Part shown: in pieces, positions 18,145 through 25,627 of the stretch
How positions within the stretch are numbered: position 1 is the first letter of the stretch
How the letters are laid out: the number at the start of each line of letters is the position of its first letter
Source of the DNA: Verrucomicrobiota bacterium
Lineage (GTDB): Bacteria; Verrucomicrobiota; Verrucomicrobiia; Limisphaerales; JADLHS01
DNA: 40,836 nt
NCBI GenBank assembly: GCA_025350905.1
Contig: JANXWY010000319.1
Location: 1 to 40,836 of the forward strand
Reading direction: 5' to 3'
Notes under the pieces: generated by a model
The model's input: only the letters and a program-made list of their open reading frames with translations
What the model was told of the DNA's origin: nothing
The model's database searches: none
Position numbers and translations under genes: made by a program

Positions 18145-18471
18145 TCATCGAACTGAATTGGGCGCGACGGCGGCCAGATAACGGGCCTGCGCCTCGTGCC
18201 GCGCCAGTTGCTCGCCTTGGTTCCAACCCAGACCCACGCCCGCCAGCACCAGCACTGCGGTCAGGGCAAATGCCCGTCGGGGTCGCCAGACCCAGCCCAC
18301 CACGGCATCGAGCCAGCCGTCCGCATCCGCTGGGAGATTGCGCCCTGCTGCGCCCTCGATCCGGTGCCAGACATTATCCTGAAAGCGTGGTGGCAACGCC
18401 GGCGTCGCGCGCGCTGCGCGCAACAACGAGGCGAGTCCGTCCCCAGCGGAATTGAGAAGCTGTTTGTTCAT
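18145..18471 (-). CDS. Small single-TM protein, candidate anti-sigma factor (CnrY-like position)
   Basis: 108 aa, cytoplasmic N-terminus plus one TM (AFALTAVLVLAGVGLGW), directly upstream of sensor and sigma genes. Confidence 0.65.
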   Translation of the reverse strand: MNKQLLNSAGDGLASLLRAARATPALPPRFQDNVWHRIEGAAGRNLPADADGWLDAVVGWVWRPRRAFALTAVLVLAGVGLGWNQGEQLARHEAQARYLAAVAPNSVR

Positions 18472-18958
18472 TGCGAGCCAGCGGCGGACTGATCAACCAC
18501 CGCGAGGTATTGCCGTTAAGTGTTCGACTTCAAGGGCCGCCCAATTTCAGATGGCCCGTTGTATCCAGCATTACACCGCAAGCGGCCACGGCCCGCGAAA
18601 TATTTCCACAAATAATTTGCCGGAGTTGCCGGCGATCAAGGGATGCCACTTTTGCGGCAGCCCGCACGGGCGACCAGCAAACACTCAAGGTAAGATTAAA
18701 CCGTCTGTTTTTGAGCGGGCAGCGCAATTTCTCTGCCCTAAAACCCCGCTGCGGCCACCCGGTGAGATCGTCTGGGTGGGACGGAACTGGGGTCGGAGCT
18801 TCCCCTCATGAAAATGACATGCGGACATCAACCTGGGGGGGGGTGGCGAGAACCAGGCGAGAACCAGGCTTGACTTGGGCGCCAGGACGTTTTAATGAAG
18901 CGAGAGTAATTTCAGTGGCCGGTACCGTGCCGGCTAAAACCAATACACTCATATCAGA

Positions 18959-19303
18959 ATGCGCCTCGTATGGAGTAATTTTTGCCTGGTGTTCGTACTA
19001 ACGCTGGTTGCCTGTAGCAAGTCGAGCAACGCCGACAAACTGCCGCCAATGGAATTCGAGGGCGTGAAAGTGGATACCCCACAATTAATGGCGGAATTTG
19101 TGACTGCTTCGCCGCAGCTCCAGCAGTCGGTGAACGATGCGGTGACAAAAATCCGCTACCGGCAATATTTAGATGCGATGATGGAGTTGGATGGAGTTCT
19201 CAAAGCCCCGGACCTGAAAGACCCGCAGAAGAAACTGATCGCCCAAGTAATGGACCAGTTGAAGGAAGTATTTGCAAAAGCTCCGCCGCGTCCCGGCCAA
19301 TAG
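18959..19303 (+). CDS. Small putative lipoprotein
   Basis: MRLVWSNFCLVFVLTLVACSKSS lipobox LVAC; 114 aa. Confidence 0.6.
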   Translation: MRLVWSNFCLVFVLTLVACSKSSNADKLPPMEFEGVKVDTPQLMAEFVTASPQLQQSVNDAVTKIRYRQYLDAMMELDGVLKAPDLKDPQKKLIAQVMDQLKEVFAKAPPRPGQ

Positions 19304-19383
19304 CCAATAGCCGATAGGATTGCGTGGGGAAATTCCGTGGACCACTCCATTGCTGGACGAGTCGGCGCCAAACACGAGCCGAA

Positions 19384-19401
19384 AGCTAGCGATCGCTAGC
19401 T
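19384..19401. repeat. Perfect 18-bp palindrome AGCTAGCGATCGCTAGCT
   Basis: Sequence equals its own reverse complement; intergenic. Confidence 0.9.
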
Positions 19402-19632
19402 CTTCGAGTTCGGCGCTCGGCGCTTGTTGAATCTCCCTCGCGAGTTGAGCATCGATCGATCTACTTTCAACCTCTTTCTCCTGCCTTCGCAACGTTACCC
19501 GAACCCACGCCGGGCCACTCATTCGCTCATGTTACCAGGTTGATTTCTTATCTCTGAACGCGGAACCCTCGTGCGCCAAGGATTCAGTTAGTCGCAACCG
19601 CCTCCCGGCGGTGGCCGTACTTCGCGGAAGGG

Positions 19633-21975
19633 CTAATCGGGCTGCGACTCGCTCAGGATTTTTTGGTAGGCGGCGCGGGCGTGATCGTAGGCCAGCCGGG
19701 CGGCCTCCTTTTCCGCCGGCTTGATCAATTTTTCCTTCTGCGACCAGCATTGCTCCACGCCTTTGACACACCATTCCGCGCTGCGCTTTGAGGCCCGAAT
19801 GGGCTTGCCATCGACGAGCACAAAGATCGGATTCGTGTGCGAGGAAGGCAGGATGCGCAGCGCGACCCAACTGCTGCGGTCGATCTGCACGTCGAAACTT
19901 ATCTCCTGCAGTTCGCCGTCGGCCACGATGTTTTTCTTCGCCACCGGATAACCGTTGACGATCACTTCCACCGGTACTTCACGCGTGTCGGCGATGCGCG
20001 CGCGCTCGATGTCCCAATACGGTTTCTTGGCGTAATCCAGGTGCTGTAGCGTCGGATTCGGCGTCTCGTTCAATCGCGCGGCGACGTGGGCGGTCAGTTT
20101 GACCGTAGCTGGTTGCGCCAATTTTAGTTCGCTGCCGCCTTCGCCCACCGCCACGTCGTTGACTTTGAACTCCATCAAATGGCTTTTGCCGTCGCCGACA
20201 TAATTACGGCCCTGGCGAATGCCTTCGCACCATTGGTCGTAATCCAGTTTGCCGTCGAGCTTCACGTAGGAACGGCCCAAGCCAACCTTTTCCCCGTAGA
20301 TACAGGGGAAATCGGTTTCGCCGCTGACGCGAGTGCGATAGCCGACGTTCAAGGTTTGATACCACATGTTTAACTCCCAAACATAAGGCGTGTCCACCAA
20401 GGAAAGAAAATCCACCGCCGGGAGCAACTTCCCATCCGGGCCGGGCAATTCGTGCGTCACGTCCACGATGTATTCGTTGGCGCCGATGCCATTAAACGGC
20501 GGCACAAGGTAGTTGGGCAGCTCCGTGGTTTTCACTTCCAGCCCCCAGCCAGAATGGGCGGGGCCGCAGACCGAGCCTTGCTGCTTGGCCCAGCGCAGCG
20601 TGTTCAGGCCCAGCGTCGGCCAGTGATCCTTGGAATTGCCGCCGGGATAAATTTCTTCCTTGAGCCGCAATAAACACAGATGACCGGACTGATGCGAACC
20701 AAAGCCGGAAACCTCGATGTCGTAGCGGAGCAGGTACGGATATTGGGAAACCTTGTCGAGCGCGCCGCAGAAAAATTGCTTCTGGTAATCGAAGCACGGC
20801 CCCCAGGTCAGGTTCGCACCGATTTTCAAATCCTCGCCGATGCAGTGGCGGATCATGTCGGCACCCAGGACCCCCTCGGTTGGTTTCACATAGTGGGCGC
20901 AACCGGCGGCGTGGATGTGATGATCCCCGGACCACCAGCCGAATTGGGACGGATCAATCCAGCGTTTGACTTGGAAATCGACCCGTTCTGTGGCCTTTTC
21001 AATCTTTAAGTTCTGGGTAGAGGGAATTGATTCCGGTCCGCGCGAAAATTCCACCGTGTAATCGCCTGCCGGCAGCTTCACGGTTTCGCCGTCACCGCGA
21101 TAGACCTGCGGGTGAAACGGAAAGTCGGGCGCCAGCCGTTTGGCGGGCGACGGATAGACCCGTTGCTGCGCGTCACGAATGACGAATGACGCCGTGGTCG
21201 GCTGGCCGTGCTCGTCGCGCACACGGAAGGTGATGGGGTGGGCAGGCAGGCAGGTGAACAGCAGGTCCACTTCGTTGCGGAAACCGAGGTCCTGCGTTCC
21301 CTGGCCGACGTTGAAAGAGAACTTCGCCTCCCGTTGGCCGGCGTCGCGGCTGTACAGCTGGAGGATGCGGTATTCGAGCGGCAAACCGCTGAGCGTCTGG
21401 GCGAGCGGCTGCTGATCATACGTCTGCAACTCGAGCCAGAGCGGCGCCGCATTGGTCAGGGCGAAGGCCTCGCCTTTCTTGCGATAGAACTGGTCGGACG
21501 CACTGCTCCGGGGCCCGCCGCCGTCCTGCGAGTAAACGGAGACGGCATTGGGGCTGACTGCTTCCAACGCCGCGGTAGTGCCGGATTCGTTGACGACTTT
21601 GACGAGAAATTGTCGCCACCCCTGCTCCACCAGTTCCGGCTTTGCCGGACCGGGGGCAACCTTCACGCGCATTTCGGGATTAATCTGGACCCCGAATAGA
21701 CAATGGCGGTCCAGAATCTCCTGCAACTTTTCCGTGGCACTTTTGGTGTTGGGGTCCTGCATGGCGGTAGCGATCGCCATTTTCTCGTCCGCGCTGAAGG
21801 GCGAACCAAGATAATCCGTGGCCTCGATCAAGCGGGTGACTTGCGCGATAAACGGCTGCCCCTCGACGTTTTTTTCGATGGGCAACGTTGCCGCGAGCAG
21901 GAATGGCGCGGCACCGGCAAACAGCGTAAGGCGAATCAACCATTTCTCACAAAAGCGGTTTCGGTGCGCTGACAT
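19633..21975 (-). CDS. CehA/McbA-like metallohydrolase (PHP-type), exported
   Basis: Signal peptide; FGWWSGDHHIHAAGCAHYVKPTEGVLGADMIRHCIGEDLKIGANLTWGPCFDYQ; 780 aa. Confidence 0.8.
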   Translation of the reverse strand: MSAHRNRFCEKWLIRLTLFAGAAPFLLAATLPIEKNVEGQPFIAQVTRLIEATDYLGSPFSADEKMAIATAMQDPNTKSATEKLQEILDRHCLFGVQINPEMRVKVAPGPAKPELVEQGWRQFLVKVVNESGTTAALEAVSPNAVSVYSQDGGGPRSSASDQFYRKKGEAFALTNAAPLWLELQTYDQQPLAQTLSGLPLEYRILQLYSRDAGQREAKFSFNVGQGTQDLGFRNEVDLLFTCLPAHPITFRVRDEHGQPTTASFVIRDAQQRVYPSPAKRLAPDFPFHPQVYRGDGETVKLPAGDYTVEFSRGPESIPSTQNLKIEKATERVDFQVKRWIDPSQFGWWSGDHHIHAAGCAHYVKPTEGVLGADMIRHCIGEDLKIGANLTWGPCFDYQKQFFCGALDKVSQYPYLLRYDIEVSGFGSHQSGHLCLLRLKEEIYPGGNSKDHWPTLGLNTLRWAKQQGSVCGPAHSGWGLEVKTTELPNYLVPPFNGIGANEYIVDVTHELPGPDGKLLPAVDFLSLVDTPYVWELNMWYQTLNVGYRTRVSGETDFPCIYGEKVGLGRSYVKLDGKLDYDQWCEGIRQGRNYVGDGKSHLMEFKVNDVAVGEGGSELKLAQPATVKLTAHVAARLNETPNPTLQHLDYAKKPYWDIERARIADTREVPVEVIVNGYPVAKKNIVADGELQEISFDVQIDRSSWVALRILPSSHTNPIFVLVDGKPIRASKRSAEWCVKGVEQCWSQKEKLIKPAEKEAARLAYDHARAAYQKILSESQPD

Positions 21976-22033
21976 AATTATTCAGGACTGGGGTTAGCTG
22001 CGGCGAGCCTAGCACTTTGGGTGCAACTGACCA

Positions 22034-22226
22034 GTGTTTAATGGGTGCGACCAGAGGTGGCGGTCAACCCAGGTGGTAGGAGTGTTCGCGCTGCGAACAC
22101 TCCGCCCGCGCCGAGCGGGCGGAACGTGCGGTGCCTCGGGCGTGCCGCTGGACGCGGCCCGACGGCTCGCAGCGCGAGCCGTTCTACCACGCTGACCGCC
22201 CCTTCCAGTCGCACCCGTGTTTAATG
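22034..22226. mobile_element. MITE-like element (about 22044-22216) with terminal inverted repeats, internal hairpins and 10-bp target-site duplication
   Basis: GTGTTTAATG at 22034-22043 and 22217-22226 flank termini GGTGCGAC.../...GTCGCACC; nested pairs GGCGGTCA/TGACCGCC, GTGGTAG/CTACCAC; hairpins GAGTGTTCGCgctGCGAACACTC and ACGGCTCGCagcGCGAGCCGT. Confidence 0.88.
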
Positions 22227-22375
22227 CCCCGACCGGACGGCCCAGCGCGGCGTCCGAGCCGAGCCGATGCACCCGGCAACTCGCGCGCGAAGTGCATGCC
22301 AACGAATAGGGATTCTCCCGCCGGCGACGACGAGAGGAATCGCTAACTCGACGCGTGGGTTCCGCGTTTAACCCT

Positions 22376-22618
22376 TCAATAACCTCGTTTGACCAGGAGA
22401 TAAACCGCAACCATCAGCGCCAGACCGATGAGCGACATCAGCAGCCAACTGCTGACAAGATAGGACACGCCAATCATAAGGACGCCGCCGACCATCGGCA
22501 TTAGCTCCCGCTGTTTCTTGCCGTAAATCCAATACCCGACGCCGATGGAGCCCCACAGCAACGAAGCGAAGAGAAAGCTGGAATCAAAGTCCAGAAGCGT
22601 GGTGGCGGTGCTCGGCAT
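22376..22618 (-). CDS. Small integral membrane protein
   Basis: 80 aa, about three TM segments, closing KRGY. Confidence 0.6.
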   Translation of the reverse strand: MPSTATTLLDFDSSFLFASLLWGSIGVGYWIYGKKQRELMPMVGGVLMIGVSYLVSSWLLMSLIGLALMVAVYLLVKRGY

Positions 22619-22648
22619 GGGCCCAAAGTTTCGCGGCTTTTCAGGCGC

Positions 22649-23098
22649 TCAGCAATGGCCAAACCGTTCCCCCAGCTGCCGGCGACGAAACGCGAAAATC
22701 TTTTCCACGTCGCGCCGGACGAACAGGCGGTTGGTGAGCTCGCCGCCCAGCACGGAGTAATGGACTTCGTCGGTGCAGAGTGTGCCGCCGTTCTGGGGCG
22801 TGAAGCGATGTTCGTGCTGCCACAAGCGATAAGGTCCGCGCTTTTGTTCGTCGACAAAATACAGCGGTGGTTCCCAGGCAGTAATTTCGGTCTGCCATCG
22901 CACGGGCCAGCCATGAATGCGCAGGCGGTAATCAATCAGCGCGCCGCCGTGCAAGCAGATTGGTTTAGGCGTGAGAATTTCAAAGTTTACCCAGTCGGGC
23001 GTGAGCGCTTGGAGGTTGGAGGCGTCGGCGAAGAAGGCAAAAATCTCGGCCGCTGGCCGCGGCAGCCAAAGTTCGGCGTGGAAATGGTGAATTGTCAT
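22649..23098 (-). CDS. SRPBCC family / polyketide cyclase-like protein
   Basis: HAELWLPRPAAEIFAFFADASNLQALTPDWVNFEILTP...GALIDYRLRIHGWPVRWQTEITAWEPPLYFVDEQKRGPY. Confidence 0.85.
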   Translation of the reverse strand: MTIHHFHAELWLPRPAAEIFAFFADASNLQALTPDWVNFEILTPKPICLHGGALIDYRLRIHGWPVRWQTEITAWEPPLYFVDEQKRGPYRLWQHEHRFTPQNGGTLCTDEVHYSVLGGELTNRLFVRRDVEKIFAFRRRQLGERFGHC

Positions 23099-23146
23099 GG
23101 TGGGTTGAAGATTTGAATCCGCGCGACCTTGTGCTAACCATGGCGT

Positions 23147-23356
23147 ATGAAAAAGTTTTTCCTGCCGAACTTGCAAATGCCAGGTCGGCTCGTCCGGGGC
23201 GTGGGGGGCGTCGCGTTCGTCGCCGTCGGCGTGGGGTTGTGCGGCCGCAACCTCCCGGTGGCGGTGGTCCTGATCCTTTCCGGTGCGTTCATGTTGTTCG
23301 AGGCGGTACGGGGCTGGTGTGTGATGCGGGCGTGCGGCATCAAGACGAAACTTTGA
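23147..23356 (+). CDS. DUF2892-like small membrane protein
   Basis: 69 aa, LVRGVGGVAFVAVGVGLC...GAFMLFEAVRGWCVMRACGIKTK. Confidence 0.65.
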   Translation: MKKFFLPNLQMPGRLVRGVGGVAFVAVGVGLCGRNLPVAVVLILSGAFMLFEAVRGWCVMRACGIKTKL

Positions 23357-23375
23357 CCGCCGCGTACGCTGGAGC

Positions 23376-24299
23376 TCATGCCGGCACCCGCATTTGCTCC
23401 AGCAGGAGATAAAGCGCACTGAGATCCTTGACGCGGACCGCCCCCAGTTTTTCCAAAATTGCGGCGTAAGATTCCGCCGCTCGCCCGCCGGTGAGGAGCT
23501 TGATTTCGGGCGGCAAATGCTTGCGGAGGCTCTGGAGTTCCTGCGCCAAGTTCGGGTCGTCATCGGGAAACACAATGCTCATCGCTACGGCCCGCGCCTT
23601 GTTTTGAATCGCCGCGCCCGCGATCTCCACGGCCGGGAGGCTGGTGCCCAGGTAAATGACGCGCCAGCCGAGGTCGTTCGCCGCCGCGGCGACCATGACC
23701 GCGCCCAGTTCATGCAGTTGCCCCGCCGGTGTGCCCACCACCAGCACCGGGGCCGCGCCGTTGGCGGCGTAGGCTTTGGAAGTCTGGAGGAGATAATTGC
23801 GAATGACGGCGCTCGCAAAATGTTCATGGGCCGCGGTGATGGTGCCATCGCGCCACAGCTCCCCAATCCGTTGCGCGAGGGGCGCGATGACTCTTTCCAG
23901 CAATCCGTGCTGCCCAAAAGCCACGGCGGCCTGTCCGAGGACGGCCTCCAACTCGGTGGAGTTCAATTTCTCAATAGCCGCCAGCGCGAGCTCAACTGCT
24001 TGCGGGGGGGCGACTCCCCGCGGTTTCTCGGCTGTCCGGGCGACCGGAGCTGCTTCGGCGGCCAGTTCCCTTAGTTTCGCCACGGGCAACTTGGCGACGG
24101 TGCCGATGCTGTGACCCGCATGCGTCGCGGCACGCAGCAAAGTTAATCGCTCGATCTCCGCATCCGAGTAGCGCCGGCGATTCGTGTCGGTACGATCGGG
24201 TGAGACCGCGTGGTAACGCCGCTCCCAAACCCGAATGACATGGGCCGTCAATCCGCTTTTTCGCGCCGCAATTTTAATCGAGTGCTGAATGTCTGACAT
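23376..24299 (-). CDS. carH: MerR-family regulator with cobalamin-binding domain (CarH/LitR-type photoreceptor)
   Basis: MerR HTH (IKIAARKSGLTAHVIRVWERRYHAVSPDRTDTNRRRYSDAEIERL); B12-cap motif W-x9-EH (WRDGTITAAHEH); B12-ligand region GQLHELG; Rossmann GWRVIYLGTSLP. Confidence 0.9.
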   Translation of the reverse strand: MSDIQHSIKIAARKSGLTAHVIRVWERRYHAVSPDRTDTNRRRYSDAEIERLTLLRAATHAGHSIGTVAKLPVAKLRELAAEAAPVARTAEKPRGVAPPQAVELALAAIEKLNSTELEAVLGQAAVAFGQHGLLERVIAPLAQRIGELWRDGTITAAHEHFASAVIRNYLLQTSKAYAANGAAPVLVVGTPAGQLHELGAVMVAAAANDLGWRVIYLGTSLPAVEIAGAAIQNKARAVAMSIVFPDDDPNLAQELQSLRKHLPPEIKLLTGGRAAESYAAILEKLGAVRVKDLSALYLLLEQMRVPA

Positions 24300-24306
24300 C
24301 GGGCGA

Positions 24307-24334
24307 ATAATAGACAATAAATGAACAGTTGCAA
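24307..24334 (-). promoter_or_regulatory. Candidate sigma-70 promoter of the carH-like gene
   Basis: On minus strand TTGCAA (24334-24329), 16-nt spacer, TATTAT (24312-24307), about 10 nt before the start codon. Confidence 0.55.
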
Positions 24335-24467
24335 ACAATTGCCTCCATGGTGTTCGCAAATCGCAGTATTACCAAGTATTTCAAATAAATTGCGACTAAG
24401 CTCCCATTCCTGAAATAAAATAAACAAAAAGTTGACAGCTGCCATTTTAATAGACAAGATATAGACA
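24311..24467 (+). promoter_or_regulatory. Three pairs of TnnACA direct repeats at 11-bp spacing (candidate CarH operators)
   Basis: TAGACA 24311 / TGAACA 24322; TAAACA 24421 / TTGACA 24432; TAGACA 24451 / TAGACA 24462. TTGACA is also a perfect -35 box. Confidence 0.65.
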
Positions 24468-25585
24468 TGATGAATGGCAATTACCGGACGCCGCTGCAAG
24501 CCGTGCCGGCAAATCGCGGTAAGAAATTTTTAATTTCAAAGGCGTCAAAAGGCACGGGCCGGGGTGGCATCGAGTCCTTTCCCAACCCACTTAATGGGCT
24601 GAATTCGGTGACCGCGACTCCGGGGGCTGGTCGCGGTAGCCAACCTGAAAATTCTCAACTCATTCAAATACTTCCCGCCGCAACCGCGGCCGCGTGGCTG
24701 CCGCCGTTCGCTCCGAGCCGGACCCGCCCGGAAATCGTTCCGACCGGCGGGCTGGCCGAGATGAATTCCATCCTTGCGCTCTATATGCGGGAGGCGAGTG
24801 AGGTTGCCTTGCTCACCCGGCCGCAAGAGGTGGAACTCGCGGTGCGCATCCAGCGAGGTGACGACGCGGCCCGCGAACATATGATCCGGGCCAACCTGCG
24901 TTTCGTGATCAAGATCGCGCGCGAATATGAGCACCTCGGCATGCCGCTCCTGGATTTGATCAACGAAGGCAACCTCGGCCTGATGAAGGCCGTGGAAAAG
25001 TTTGACCCCGCCAAAGGGGCAAAGTTTTCGACCTACGCGGTGCTTTGGATTAAACAGCAAATCCGCCGCGCGCTCGCCAGCCAGGGCAAGACCATTCGGC
25101 TGCCCGTGCATGTGGCGGACAAGATTTACCAACTCGGCAAGGCGGAAGTCCGGTTGCGCGACTGGCTCGGACGCGAGGCAACGAATGAAGAACTCGCGGC
25201 CGAACTGGAAATCCGGCCCGACCGCGTGGCCAAACTGCGCCGCGCCGCTTTGCGGCCGTCGTCGCTGGATGCGCCTTTGGGGGATGCCAACAGCAGCACC
25301 ATCGCCGAAGTGGTGGCCGATGAAAACGCGACGTCCCCTTTCGAACAGTTGCGGGAAAAAACCGAAACTGTATTGATTCGTCAGTTGGTGCAGCAACTGC
25401 CGGAGCGGGAGGCGCGCATCATTCGTTTCCGTTTCGGCTTGGACCGCGGGGGCGAGCGCACGCTCGAAGACGTGGGTCGAAAATTCAAGCTCACCCGGGA
25501 GCGCATCCGCCAGTTGCAAAATGTGGCGCTGGCGAAACTGCGCAAGATGCTCGAGGACCCGGACGCTTTGCCTGTCGCCGCCTGA
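24467..25585 (+). CDS. Sigma-70 family RNA polymerase sigma factor (RpoD/group 2-like)
   Basis: REHMIRANLRFVIKIAREYEHLGMPLLDLINEGNLGLMKAVEKFDPAKGAKFSTYAVLWIKQQIRRAL; region 4 RTLEDVGRKFKLTRERIRQLQNVALAKLRKML. True start may be ATG 24761 (MNSILALYMREASEVALL). Confidence 0.9.
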   Translation: MMNGNYRTPLQAVPANRGKKFLISKASKGTGRGGIESFPNPLNGLNSVTATPGAGRGSQPENSQLIQILPAATAAAWLPPFAPSRTRPEIVPTGGLAEMNSILALYMREASEVALLTRPQEVELAVRIQRGDDAAREHMIRANLRFVIKIAREYEHLGMPLLDLINEGNLGLMKAVEKFDPAKGAKFSTYAVLWIKQQIRRALASQGKTIRLPVHVADKIYQLGKAEVRLRDWLGREATNEELAAELEIRPDRVAKLRRAALRPSSLDAPLGDANSSTIAEVVADENATSPFEQLREKTETVLIRQLVQQLPEREARIIRFRFGLDRGGERTLEDVGRKFKLTRERIRQLQNVALAKLRKMLEDPDALPVAA

Positions 25586-25627
25586 TTCCATCCCAGCCCA
25601 ACCCCAACCATGAATCCAAAGGGAAAT

